Under the pieces are notes generated by a model. The model ran no database searches. It was given only the letters and a program-made list of their open reading frames with translations, and was not told the origin of the DNA. The translations under genes were made by a program, and so were the position numbers. Positions 17,019 through 25,270 of a stretch of 64,000 nucleotides of DNA are shown here, piece after piece; the stretch's first letter is position 1, and the number at the start of each line of letters is the position of its first letter. Origin of the DNA: Flavobacterium sp. UBA7680 (GTDB taxonomy: Bacteria > Bacteroidota > Bacteroidia > Flavobacteriales > Flavobacteriaceae). The stretch covers positions 30,838 through 94,837 of the forward strand of contig NZ_DLHA01000057.1 of the NCBI RefSeq assembly GCF_002482975.1. Reading direction: 5' to 3'.

Positions 17019-17597
17019 ATGTTAGATATAGACTTTAAAGAAATCATTACAGTAAGCATGGTACTTTTTGCCGTAATTGATATTGTAGGTTCCATTCCAA
17101 TTATCGTAAATTTAAGAGCAAAAGTGGGACACATTGAATCTGAAAAAGCTTCGATAGTTGCGGGTATGATTATGATTGTTTTTCTTTTTGTTGGAGAAGG
17201 TTTATTGAACTTAATTGGTATTGATGTTCATTCATTTGCCGTTGCCGGTTCTTTTGTATTGTTTTTCCTTGCTTTAGAGATGATTTTAGGAATCCGTATT
17301 TATCGTGACGAAGAACCTGGGTCTGCTTCTATTGTGCCCTTGGCTTTTCCGTTAATCGCCGGAGCGGGAACTATGACTACTTTACTTTCTCTTCGATCTC
17401 AATTTCATACTATTAATATAATCATTGCGATTTTACTAAATATTATATTGGTTTATGTGGTTTTGAAATCTTCTAAAAAAATCGAAAATTTACTAGGAGA
17501 AAACGGACTTGGCGTGGTCCGCAAGACATTTGGGGTGATACTTTTAGCAATTGCTGTTAAATTATTCGCTGCTAATGTTAAAGGTTTGTTTGTCTAA
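17019..17597 (+). CDS. MarC family integral membrane protein
   Basis: 192 residues with six predicted hydrophobic segments. The pattern FAVIDIVGSIPIIVNL, FVGEGLLNLIGI, ALEMILGI and VPLAFPLIAGAGTMTTLLSL is characteristic of MarC/UPF0056 membrane proteins. Despite the name the family is not established as an antibiotic-resistance determinant; a transporter-like role is assumed. Transcribed away from the DUF3109 gene. Confidence 0.93.
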   Translation: MLDIDFKEIITVSMVLFAVIDIVGSIPIIVNLRAKVGHIESEKASIVAGMIMIVFLFVGEGLLNLIGIDVHSFAVAGSFVLFFLALEMILGIRIYRDEEPGSASIVPLAFPLIAGAGTMTTLLSLRSQFHTINIIIAILLNIILVYVVLKSSKKIENLLGENGLGVVRKTFGVILLAIAVKLFAANVKGLFV

Positions 17598-17703
17598 GAT
17601 TTATTTTTATACTTTTACCCCCATTAAATTTATAAAATACAACTTTAAGTCATTTTTTATTAGAGTTTTACTTTGATATTTTTATACAAACAAAACAACC
17701 AAT

Positions 17704-17904
17704 ATGAAAATCTTCACTTCAATCTTAGTGCTTTTAGCATTAGCTTTAATTGTGTTTAATATTACGCTATTAGACTTTACAAATCCTTTTCAAGGAGACA
17801 GTATGGTAGCTTTTATTGGAATCGCAGCTTCATTTTGCGCCGTGTTGATTCTTTTGATTTTTAGAATTTCAAAAAGAATTGAAGAAAAAACAAACGGTCG
17901 ATAA
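17704..17904 (+). CDS. Small two-segment membrane protein
   Basis: 66 residues: two hydrophobic helices (ILVLLALALIVFNITLL and MVAFIGIAASFCAVLILLIF) joined by a short loop, then a basic tail (RISKRIEEKTNGR). No family recognised by name, although such proteins are frequent in flavobacteria. It ends 3 bp before the flavoprotein gene, so the two are probably one transcript. Confidence 0.7.
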   Translation: MKIFTSILVLLALALIVFNITLLDFTNPFQGDSMVAFIGIAASFCAVLILLIFRISKRIEEKTNGR

Positions 17905-17907
17905 TAT

Positions 17908-18513
17908 ATGTTTGACGTTTTAATTATCGGCGGGGGCGTATCGGGCATGTCTTGTGCCTTAGTTTTGGGTTCTGCTAAAAACAAAGCTTTTGCTACCGAC
18001 AAAAAAATCGGAATTTTCACGCATCAGAAAAATTCTTCTTTACAAGAGGCAATTTTCTACAATGCTTATGGCATTACACCAGGTAAATTAGGTTCTGAAT
18101 TACTGGAAGAAAGTACACAGGATTTAGCAGCATCTTATCCGCATATCGAACAGATTGCAAATGAAAAAGTAATTAAAGTAGAAGGTTCTTTCCCTTCGTT
18201 TACCGTTATTACTAACAAAAACTCTTATCAAACAAAAAGTATCGTTGTGGGAATTGGTTCTGCCAATACATTTGATATCGAAGGTTTGACACAATATATT
18301 GAACCGCATAAAAAGGCACTTCCGGAAAAACAGCGTATTCAGCTTAAAAATGAAGATCATAAAGTTGCTGACGGCATTTATGTTATTGGAACTTTAGCTG
18401 GCTGGAGAAGCCAACTAGCGATTGCTGCAGGAAGCGGCGCTGCTGTTGCCACAGATATTCTAACTTTATGGAATAACGGAACACAAACTCACTCGCACGA
18501 CAGCATTCGATAA
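17908..18513 (+). CDS. Short FAD-dependent oxidoreductase (thioredoxin-reductase-like, compact)
   Basis: 201 residues. The N-terminus LIIGGGVSGMSCALVLG is a GxGxxG FAD-binding motif and the C-terminal DGIYVIGTLAGWRSQLAIAAGSGAA matches the FAD-site GD-like region of the thioredoxin reductase/AlkHF group. At two thirds of the normal length it lacks an inserted NAD(P)-binding domain and has no CxxC redox pair, so it cannot be a classical thioredoxin reductase. Substrate and electron donor are unknown. It follows a small membrane protein, 3 bp downstream. Confidence 0.8.
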   Translation: MFDVLIIGGGVSGMSCALVLGSAKNKAFATDKKIGIFTHQKNSSLQEAIFYNAYGITPGKLGSELLEESTQDLAASYPHIEQIANEKVIKVEGSFPSFTVITNKNSYQTKSIVVGIGSANTFDIEGLTQYIEPHKKALPEKQRIQLKNEDHKVADGIYVIGTLAGWRSQLAIAAGSGAAVATDILTLWNNGTQTHSHDSIR

Positions 18514-18518
18514 AATTA

Positions 18519-18598
18519 TTAAACCATATAAGTTATATAAGTTCATTTAATTCTATACGCAAAGTATAATATGAACTTATATAACTTATATGGTTTAA
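18519..18598. repeat. CATATAAG inverted-repeat element, intact copy 1
   Basis: Perfect 28-bp arms (18519-18546 and 18571-18598) around a 24-nt loop, located between two convergent genes. The arm begins TTAAACCATATAAGTTATAT. Near-identical arms occur at 42698-42868 and a degenerate pair at 6585-6668. At this site it could also stop transcription from both sides, although the flanking T-run is weak. Confidence 0.9.
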
Positions 18599-18619
18599 AA
18601 AAATATTTTATGTTTCAGA

Positions 18620-18937
18620 CTACTTTACCGAAACGATCTGTGTTACTTTGATATGGTTTTCGTCGTCTGTTTTCCAGATTTCTCCTTTTAGCGATACTAC
18701 ATCTCCAATTTTTAATTGTTTGTAATTTTGCGGGCCGCCAACGTTTACAATGCTGATGGTTGCAAAATATACTTCTTTTGTATCTGTATTGATTTTTGCT
18801 GTGTAACCGTCTTTTCCAGATTCTATTGATTCTACTTTTCCTGAAACAGCACTATTTTTATCATTTTTCATAGTTGTACAAGAGATTACAAAAGTCATTA
18901 AAACGACAAGGAAACTTATTCTTTTTAGATTTTTCAT
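18620..18937 (-). CDS. Small lipoprotein with OB-fold-like domain
   Basis: 105 residues. MKNLKRISFLVVLMTFVISC is a lipoprotein signal peptide with the lipid-modified cysteine at residue 20. The mature part (SGKVESIESGKDGYTAKINTD ... LKIGDVVSLKGEIWK) has the beta-strand rhythm of a small OB-like fold (tRNA_anti-like family in Bacteroidota). Periplasmic or outer-membrane anchored; function unknown. Confidence 0.75.
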   Translation of the reverse strand: MKNLKRISFLVVLMTFVISCTTMKNDKNSAVSGKVESIESGKDGYTAKINTDTKEVYFATISIVNVGGPQNYKQLKIGDVVSLKGEIWKTDDENHIKVTQIVSVK

Positions 18938-19025
18938 ATGTTTATTTTAACCGCAAAGCTCGCTAAGATTTACGCAAGGTTCGCTAACTAATATTTTAAG
19001 TTAATATTAAATTTCTTTTCAAAAT

Positions 19026-19394
19026 TTATGCCAGCTGAACGCAGCTTCCGGCAATAACTTTTAAATTATCATCAAATTGTTTCCAGACTCTGATATATTT
19101 GAAAACGCCATTAATAGGATTATTATCGTAAGTCCCTTTTAATGAAATAGAAACGGCAACTACAGCAGAATCGCCTATAATATTTATAATTTGGTCTGAA
19201 GCTTCGAGAGAATCAATTTTCATTTTACCCGAACGATACGAATTCAAATCAAATTCTTTTGTGATAGTTTCTCCAGTTGGTAAATTGAAAAGCAAATCGT
19301 CGTGAAGGATTTGTTCTAAAACAGCAACATCAGCATTTTTAATTGCGGTTAAAAGTTCGATTTCGGCATTTACTATTAGATCTATTTTCATCAA
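19026..19394 (-). CDS. DUF4440 / SnoaL-like (NTF2 fold) protein
   Basis: 122 residues beginning MMKIDLIVNAEIELLTAIKN; the second Met may be the real start. The segment AIKNADVAVLEQILHDDLLF and the C-terminal GVFKYIRVWKQFDDNLKVIAGS are typical of the DUF4440 branch of the NTF2-like superfamily, a cone-shaped ligand-binding or enzyme fold. Lies 16 bp after the protease gene on the same strand, likely the last gene of that operon. Confidence 0.8.
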   Translation of the reverse strand: MMKIDLIVNAEIELLTAIKNADVAVLEQILHDDLLFNLPTGETITKEFDLNSYRSGKMKIDSLEASDQIINIIGDSAVVAVSISLKGTYDNNPINGVFKYIRVWKQFDDNLKVIAGSCVQLA

Positions 19395-19410
19395 ATTAGA
19401 ATTTTAAAGA

Positions 19411-20988
19411 TTATTTCTTCGGATTCAAAATTGTTTTGATCATGGCGTCATCTTTTAAAATAACATCATAATAATACATTTCGCCATATAACTGGCGGGC
19501 AAATTCAGCCGTAATGTATCGGTTTACCAATGCTTTGGTTTTATCTAATTTAAGATCTAAACCTGTCAGTAAAATATAGTTTTTAAACTTTTTAAAATAA
19601 GCATCAGAGCTTTTCATTTTCTCCAAAAACTCATTGAACTTAAGTCCTGCAAAAGCATTTCGGTTTTTATCTAATTCTTCAAAAACAAAATGACCTACGA
19701 TTCCGGTTTGAAGTAGATAAGCTACATTTTCGTTTCCGTGCTCTGCTTCCATCGGAACAAAAACATCCGGAACGATTCCGCCGCCGCCGTAAACGATTTT
19801 ACCTTTTGGCGTTTTAAATTTTAAAGAATCCGCCACTTTTATGCTGTCTTTTGCATACAATTCGCCAGAATTTATTCTTGATTCAGATTCTTTAAAATAT
19901 TCTTCATTTCCTTTTTTATACGGTTTTTGAATTGATCTTCCCGTTGGCGTGTAATATCTCGCAACGGTTAAACGAACGGCAGATCCGTCGTTAAAATCCA
20001 TTTCACGCTGTACTAAACCTTTCCCGAAAGAACGACGACCAACAATTGTTCCGCGGTCGCTGTCCTGAATTGCTCCGGCCAGAATTTCACTCGCAGAAGC
20101 ACTGTTCTCATTAATTAAAACATACACTTTTCCGGTTTCAAAACTTCCGGCTTTTGTGGCGTATGTTTTTTCAGTTGTTCCGTTTTTATTTTTGGTAAAA
20201 ACAATTAACTGTTTGTCTTTTAAAAATTCATCGGCAATTGCAATCGCTTCTTCCATATAACCGCCGCCATTATCGCGAAGGTCAATTACAAGAGACTGAA
20301 TGCCTTTTTGTTTTAAACGTGTTAAACCGGTTTTGAATTCGTTAAAAGTAGTTTCGGCAAAACGATTGATTTTGATGTAACCTGTATTATTTCCAATTAA
20401 TAAAGATGCATCGACACTTTTTATCGGAATAACATCTCTTTTGATTTTAAACTTCAGTTTCTTTTGTTCTGATTTTCTAAAAACGGTCAATTCGATTTCA
20501 GAACCTTTGATTCCTTTTAATTTAGAAAATAAACTATCAGATGGCAATCTTCTTCCGTACAATTTGGTTTTTCCGGCATATAAAATCCTATCGCCCGATT
20601 TTAATCCTGCTTTCGCAGAAGGCCCGTTTTCGACTGGTTTTATAATCGCAACAGAATCTTTGTACATATAGAAATTGATTCCGATTCCCACGAAATCCCC
20701 TTTCATGCTTTCAGCAACTTCGGCTTGTTCGCTTGGCGGAATATAAACAGAATGTGGATCTAATTTTGAGAGTATATTATCGACTGTAAGGTTTACAATC
20801 GAATCTGTGTTGACGCTGTCAACATATTCAGTATTGATAAAATCAATCAGTTTATTCAGCTTGGTTTTCGAGTAATTTTTAGCCAAAAGCTGATCATCTG
20901 CGGAAGAGTTTGTTAAACTTCCGATTACGATTCCGGTGGCAAGTGTCGCCCCGATAATCATTGGCAGATATTTTGGATTAAATTTCAT
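19411..20988 (-). CDS. S41 family C-terminal processing peptidase
   Basis: 525 residues. A signal anchor (YLPMIIGATLATGIVIGSL) is followed by an S41 N-terminal helical region, a PDZ domain (VGIGINFYMYKDSVAIIKPVENGPSAKAGLK...), and the S41 catalytic domain with the nucleophile serine in NENSASASEILAGAIQ and the lysine in GRRSFGKGLVQ. Together these are the Ser-Lys dyad of CtpA/Prc-type tail-specific proteases, acting in the periplasm. Its ATG shares one base with the stop of the dCMP deaminase gene (TAATG), so translation is coupled. Confidence 0.94.
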   Translation of the reverse strand: MKFNPKYLPMIIGATLATGIVIGSLTNSSADDQLLAKNYSKTKLNKLIDFINTEYVDSVNTDSIVNLTVDNILSKLDPHSVYIPPSEQAEVAESMKGDFVGIGINFYMYKDSVAIIKPVENGPSAKAGLKSGDRILYAGKTKLYGRRLPSDSLFSKLKGIKGSEIELTVFRKSEQKKLKFKIKRDVIPIKSVDASLLIGNNTGYIKINRFAETTFNEFKTGLTRLKQKGIQSLVIDLRDNGGGYMEEAIAIADEFLKDKQLIVFTKNKNGTTEKTYATKAGSFETGKVYVLINENSASASEILAGAIQDSDRGTIVGRRSFGKGLVQREMDFNDGSAVRLTVARYYTPTGRSIQKPYKKGNEEYFKESESRINSGELYAKDSIKVADSLKFKTPKGKIVYGGGGIVPDVFVPMEAEHGNENVAYLLQTGIVGHFVFEELDKNRNAFAGLKFNEFLEKMKSSDAYFKKFKNYILLTGLDLKLDKTKALVNRYITAEFARQLYGEMYYYDVILKDDAMIKTILNPKK

Positions 20989-21419
20989 TATTCTTCTAAA
21001 ACAGGAATATGTTCGACTTCGACACCTGCTTTTATTAAAAACTGAATTCCCGAGTCATCGCGGTATCCATCTTGGTACACCACTCTTTTTATTCCGGATT
21101 GGTGTATTAATTTACTGCATTCTTTGCAAGGCGAAAGTGTAATATATAAGGTTGCACCTTCGCATGACTGCGTTGATCTGGCTACTTTTAGGATTGCATT
21201 TGCCTCGGCGTGCAAAACATCCCATCGTGTTAACCCTTCTTCATCTTCGCAGCAATTTTCAAATCCGGACGGCGTTCCGTTGTAGCCATCAGAAATGATC
21301 ATTCTGTCTTTTACGATAATCGCTCCAACTTGTTTACGCTTGCAGTAGGATAATAAACTCCATTCTTTAGCGATTCGCAAATAAGCTTTATCGTATTTAT
21401 TTAATTTTTTTACTTCCAT
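20988..21419 (-). CDS. Deoxycytidylate (dCMP) deaminase family protein
   Basis: 143 residues with the zinc-dependent deaminase motifs HAEANAI (ligand His and catalytic Glu, about residue 70) and PCKECSK (two ligand cysteines, about residue 98), plus an N-terminal SYCKRKQVGAIIVKD and NGTPSGFENC that match ComEB/dCMP deaminases. It would convert dCMP to dUMP for dTTP synthesis. Sits between the HupE/UreJ gene (5-bp gap) and the S41 protease gene (1-bp overlap). Confidence 0.92.
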   Translation of the reverse strand: MEVKKLNKYDKAYLRIAKEWSLLSYCKRKQVGAIIVKDRMIISDGYNGTPSGFENCCEDEEGLTRWDVLHAEANAILKVARSTQSCEGATLYITLSPCKECSKLIHQSGIKRVVYQDGYRDDSGIQFLIKAGVEVEHIPVLEE

Positions 21420-21424
21420 TTATT

Positions 21425-22018
21425 TTATCTGTTCCAAATTGGACTTTCAATAATCATCGGAATTACAACTCCAATAATAAAAGCTGACATTACCAGTGCC
21501 CAATCGCGTTTTGAAAAACGAAATACTGTTTGTACAATATAGGAGATTACCAAAACTACAAAAACAACTACCAGCTGCGCGGCTTCAATTCCTAAAGCAA
21601 ATTCTCCTAAAGGCAATAATTTTGAACTTGCCGATCCTCCTAAAATTGTTTTAAAATAGTTTGAGAATCCTAGTCCGTGTATAATTCCAAAGAACAAAGT
21701 CACAAAAAATACCACATTTACGCCGTCATTTTTAGTTGCTTTTCCTGCAGTAAAAAGATGGTACAATGCCGTGATTAAAATCGTAATTGGGATTAAAAAT
21801 TCAACGATATTTACTTTTATGGCAATTATTCCGAAAACAGAAAGTATAAGGGCTAAAGTGTGACCGATTGTGAAAACGGAAACCAAAAGCAAAATACGTT
21901 TCCAGTCTTTAAAGGAATACGGAACAGTTAATGCAATTAAAAAAAGAACGTGATCGTAAGCGTTGATATCTAATACATGCTTTAATCCTATTTGAAAATA
22001 AATCCAAAATTGCGACAT
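21425..22018 (-). CDS. HupE/UreJ family membrane protein
   Basis: 197 residues, about six hydrophobic helices. Motifs YFQIGLKHVLDINAYDHVLFL and FTIGHTLALILSVFG, with the histidine/aspartate positions that suggest metal binding, match the HupE/UreJ_2 family, thought to be nickel or metal transport accessory proteins. No hydrogenase or urease genes are nearby, so the role here is open. First gene of the leftward operon with dCMP deaminase and the S41 protease. Confidence 0.85.
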   Translation of the reverse strand: MSQFWIYFQIGLKHVLDINAYDHVLFLIALTVPYSFKDWKRILLLVSVFTIGHTLALILSVFGIIAIKVNIVEFLIPITILITALYHLFTAGKATKNDGVNVVFFVTLFFGIIHGLGFSNYFKTILGGSASSKLLPLGEFALGIEAAQLVVVFVVLVISYIVQTVFRFSKRDWALVMSAFIIGVVIPMIIESPIWNR

Positions 22019-22136
22019 ACGGGTAATACTATTAAATGATTAGGGGTTGTAAACTTACGATTTATTTTGAAGAATTTACGATGCGGATTCTTAAAACAAC
22101 AAGTAAAAATAAGTTAAATTTATGAGAAATTTAAAA

Positions 22137-22165
22137 TTGTCAAATTAAAATAAGATTTATCTTTG
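22137..22165 (+). promoter_or_regulatory. Promoter of the TerB-family gene
   Basis: TTG (22137-22139), an 18-nt spacer and TATCTTTG (22158-22165) fit the Bacteroidota consensus exactly. The implied transcript start lies just before 22175, which supports translation from ATG 22188 rather than GTG 22167. Confidence 0.7.
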
Positions 22166-22187
22166 CGTGATAAAAAACTTTATAATT

Positions 22188-22619
22188 ATGTCATTTTCAG
22201 ATTTATTCGATAGCGAATTCAAGCAAAGAAACAAAGGTCATTTTTCAGCTATTGTTCGTGTAGCATTAGCAGACGGAATAGTTCACCCTGAAGAAAAAAG
22301 TTTCTTGGATAAATTAGCTTCGCGTTTAGAAATTTCAGAGTCAGAGTACGAAGAAATTTTAAACGATCCTTTAAAATATCCAATCAATCCTCCTTACTTG
22401 CACGTACAGCGTTTAGAGCGTTTATACGATTTAACGAGGATGGTGCACGTAGATCACCATTTAGAAGATCAACAAGAAGTAATGCTAAGAAAATTAGGAA
22501 TTGCTTTAGGTTTCACGCCAAGTAACGTAAATTATATTATTGCTAAAGCATTGTCTTTAGTTGATAAAAAAGTAGATGCTGATACTTTTGTATACGAAAT
22601 GCAGCACATGCATAAATAG
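22188..22619 (+). CDS. TerB family (tellurite-resistance-like) protein
   Basis: 143 residues from ATG 22188 (MSFSDLFDSEFKQRNK). All-helical; HFSAIVRVALADGIVHPEEKSFLDKLA and the later MVHVDHHLEDQQEVMLRKLGIALG are the two metal-binding-type EF-like helical repeats of the TerB superfamily. In flavobacteria this protein is widespread as a lone gene; no ter operon is present, so tellurite resistance should not be assumed. Preceded by a consensus promoter. Confidence 0.85.
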   Translation: MSFSDLFDSEFKQRNKGHFSAIVRVALADGIVHPEEKSFLDKLASRLEISESEYEEILNDPLKYPINPPYLHVQRLERLYDLTRMVHVDHHLEDQQEVMLRKLGIALGFTPSNVNYIIAKALSLVDKKVDADTFVYEMQHMHK

Positions 22620-22667
22620 TATTTAGTTTGCTGTTTCTGTTGAAACTTCAAATTTATATCAAATTAT

Positions 22668-23190
22668 AAACCCGACAGATTTTGAAAATCTGTCGGGTTT
22701 GCTTTTTTAGTCAAAAGCATACCTGTAAATGCAAATTTGGTTTTGCTTAATTTCGAAATGATTAATGTTATATATTTCTTCATTCAACTGGACTGAAGTC
22801 CAGCCCTACAATATAATTCGTTCCTTCGGAACTTTAGATGAGCCTTTGGCTCGATCCATATTGTAGGGCCGGACTTTAGTCCGGTTTGATATGTGAGAAT
22901 GCGAAAAATTTTAAACCCGACAGGTTTTGAAAATCTGTCGGTTTGCTTTTTTTAGCCAAAAACATACTTGTAAATGCAAATTTGGTTTTGCTTAATCTCG
23001 AAATGATTAATGTTATATATTATTTCATTCAACTGGACTGAAGTCCAGCCCTACAATATAATTCGGTCCTTCGGAACTTTAAAAGAGCCTTTGGCTCGAT
23101 CCATATTGTAGGGCCGGACTTTAGTCCGGTTTGACATGTGAGAATACGAAAAATTATAAACCCGACAGGTTTTAAAAACCTGTCGGGTTT
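22668..23190. repeat. Tandem duplication of a 245-bp palindrome-rich unit
   Basis: Two units of 245 bp (22668-22912 and 22913-23157) followed by a third copy of the unit-leading palindrome (23158-23190). Each unit starts with a CCCGACAG...CTGTCGGG hairpin and contains a larger hairpin whose arms include GGACTgAAGTCCaGCCCTAC and its complement. The units differ by scattered substitutions. The region between the TerB and fbp genes (22620-23225) holds nothing else. Confidence 0.92.
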
Positions 23191-23197
23191 GCTATAT

Positions 23198-23225
23198 CTG
23201 AAAACTGCGACTGAAAACTGAAAAC
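23198..23225. repeat. Dispersed word 'aactgcgactgaaaactg'
   Basis: Short word ending at the fbp stop codon; the same word and its inverse form a loose inverted repeat at 48688-48762. Confidence 0.5.
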
Positions 23226-24233
23226 TTACTCAGCAGTCGCCATAAACTCCTCCGCTTTTTCTACCATATTATAGCTTCCGCAGAAAAACGGAACTCTTTG
23301 GTGCAATTCTGTCGGCTGGATTTCCATAATTCTTCCAAAACCGTCTGTTGCTTTTCCTCCTGCTTGTTCTGCCAAAAATGCCATTGGATTACATTCATAT
23401 AATAAACGTAATTTCCCTTTTGGTGCTTTTGAACTTGTTGGATAAAGATAAATTCCGCCTTTAATCATATTTCGATGAAAATCGGCCACTAAACTTCCTA
23501 TATATCTTGAAGTATAAGGTCGGTCTTCTTCTTCACGCTGACAATATTTGATGTAGTTTTTTACTCCCTGTGGAAAATGGATATAGTTTCCTTCGTTTAC
23601 CGAATAGATACTTCCGTCTTTTGGAAATTTCATATTAGGATGCGAAAGGTAAAATGTACCAATTGCAGGATTTAATGTAAATCCGTTTACGCCATAACCG
23701 GTTGTATAAACCAGCATTGTCGAAGTTCCGTAAATTACATAACCTGCCGCAACCTGATTAACTCCCGGCTGTAAAAAATCTTCGATTGTTACCGGAGTTC
23801 CTATTGGTGTAATTCTTCTAAAAACAGAAAAAATAGTTCCTACCGAAACATTCACATCAATGTTTGAAGATCCGTCAAGCGGATCCATTAAGATCACGTA
23901 CTTATTATTATGACTGTTGTCGCTCCCCTGAACAGTTATAAAATCGTCGTTTTCTTCAGAAGCAATACCACAGACAATCTCACGGTTTATTAACGTCTGG
24001 ATAAATACTTCGTTTGCATAGACATCTAATTTTTGCTGGTCTTCTCCCTGAATATTCTGCTCGCCTGCGGCGCCAATAATATCCACCAATCCAGCTTGAT
24101 TTACTTTGTGATTGACAACCTTTGCTGCCAAACGAATTGAGTTGATAATCCGGGAAAGCTCTCCCGACGAATACTGAAATGCTTTTTGGTTCTCAATAAT
24201 AAACTCTCCCAGTGTTTTATTGCGTTCTTCCAT
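23226..24233 (-). CDS. fbp: Class I fructose-1,6-bisphosphatase
   Basis: 335 residues, the standard length. The metal-binding signature MDPLDGSSNIDVNVSVGTIFSV is present near residue 130, together with the upstream acidic ligands (EENDDF), GYVIYGTSTMLVYTTG, and the C-terminal KLRLLYECNPMAFLAEQAGG substrate site. It catalyses the gluconeogenic step fructose-1,6-bisphosphate to fructose-6-phosphate. Monocistronic in appearance. Confidence 0.97.
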   Translation of the reverse strand: MEERNKTLGEFIIENQKAFQYSSGELSRIINSIRLAAKVVNHKVNQAGLVDIIGAAGEQNIQGEDQQKLDVYANEVFIQTLINREIVCGIASEENDDFITVQGSDNSHNNKYVILMDPLDGSSNIDVNVSVGTIFSVFRRITPIGTPVTIEDFLQPGVNQVAAGYVIYGTSTMLVYTTGYGVNGFTLNPAIGTFYLSHPNMKFPKDGSIYSVNEGNYIHFPQGVKNYIKYCQREEEDRPYTSRYIGSLVADFHRNMIKGGIYLYPTSSKAPKGKLRLLYECNPMAFLAEQAGGKATDGFGRIMEIQPTELHQRVPFFCGSYNMVEKAEEFMATAE

Positions 24234-24483
24234 TGCTATATCGTTATAGTTTTAATTTTAAGTCACAAATATCGCTTATTTTGTGAGAATGATTTAAAAA
24301 TTATTTTGTTAGTTTGCTACTATTGTATATTTGCTAATTAAAGACAAAAAGAATGCAGTAAATACATTTTTTTTTGGCTAATATGCAGTTAATAATAAGA
24401 ATAAATGAATTGCTTCTAAAGAAAGTCTGCTTTGAATAGTTTTAAAATGCAAGGCAGTTTTATGGAGCGCAAATAAGTAAATT

Positions 24484-24978
24484 ATGAATATTAGAAAAGG
24501 AAATCCTGAGGACATGAAATCAGTTTTGGGGTTAATTCAGGAGCTGGCAATATTCGAAAAAGAACCTGATGCTGTAGTCATTACAGAGGAAGATTTAGTA
24601 CGTGACGGATTTGGAGAAAAACCGCTTTTTCAGGTTTTTGTAGCTGAGATTGATTCAAACGAAACTGAAACAGGAAAAGAAATAGTGGGAATTGCCTTGT
24701 TCTATTACCGCTACTCGACCTGGAAAGGAAAAACAATACACCTTGAGGATTTAATTGTAAAGGAAAAAATGCGCGGTACCGGTTTAGGATCTGCACTTTA
24801 TGCCGAAATAATGAAACAGGGAAAAAGAGACAATGTTAGAAGAGTTGAATGGAATGTTTTAGACTGGAATACTCCGGCTGTTAATTTCTATAAGAATTCT
24901 GGCGCGCGAATTCTTGATGGCTGGCAGGTTGTTCAAATGGATGAAACAGGAATTAATTCGTTCTTAGAAAAATTATAA
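24484..24978 (+). CDS. GNAT family N-acetyltransferase (SSAT-like)
   Basis: 164 residues. NIRKGNPEDMKSVLGLIQELAIFEKEPDAV and the acetyl-CoA-binding motif IVKEKMRGTGLGSALYAEIMKQG, then RVEWNVLDWNTPAVNFYKNSGA, place it close to spermidine/thialysine N-acetyltransferases (SAT2-like). Substrate not determined by sequence alone; polyamine or thialysine-like amines are plausible. Confidence 0.9.
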   Translation: MNIRKGNPEDMKSVLGLIQELAIFEKEPDAVVITEEDLVRDGFGEKPLFQVFVAEIDSNETETGKEIVGIALFYYRYSTWKGKTIHLEDLIVKEKMRGTGLGSALYAEIMKQGKRDNVRRVEWNVLDWNTPAVNFYKNSGARILDGWQVVQMDETGINSFLEKL

Positions 24979-25037
24979 AAATTTATTTTGCCACAGATTA
25001 TTAGGATTAAAAGGATTTTCAAATCTGTGTCAAGGTT

Positions 25038-25095
25038 GCCACGAATTACACGAATTAGCACGAATTAATTAGTGGAAATTCGTGTAATTCGTGGC
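25038..25095. repeat. 19-bp perfect inverted repeat ('gccacgaattacacgaatt')
   Basis: Arms 25038-25056 and 25077-25095 are exact inverse copies. It sits in the 292-bp spacer before the aspartate kinase gene, which also holds 'aggattaaaaggatt', a GACGCATTGCAGTGCGTC hairpin and 'aatctaaaattaaa' words. No promoter of consensus type was found for lysC there. Confidence 0.85.
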
Positions 25096-25270
25096 AAAAA
25101 AAGACGCATTGCAGTGCGTCTAATCCAATTGAAATTTAAAAAACAGCCATAGTTTAAAGGATTAAAAAGATTAAAAATCCTTTCTAATTGAAATAATCTG
25201 TGGCAAAAAAATAAAAGAATACCAGATTTCATTCAATCTGAAATCTAAAATTAAAAATCTAAAATTAAAA

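Noticed and set aside
22188..22619. Tellurite-resistance operon
   Set aside because: Only a TerB-like gene is present; no terC, terD or terZ genes.
22668..23190. Tandem repeats as a possible CRISPR array
   Set aside because: Repeat unit is 245 bp, only two units, no short direct repeats with unique spacers and no cas genes.
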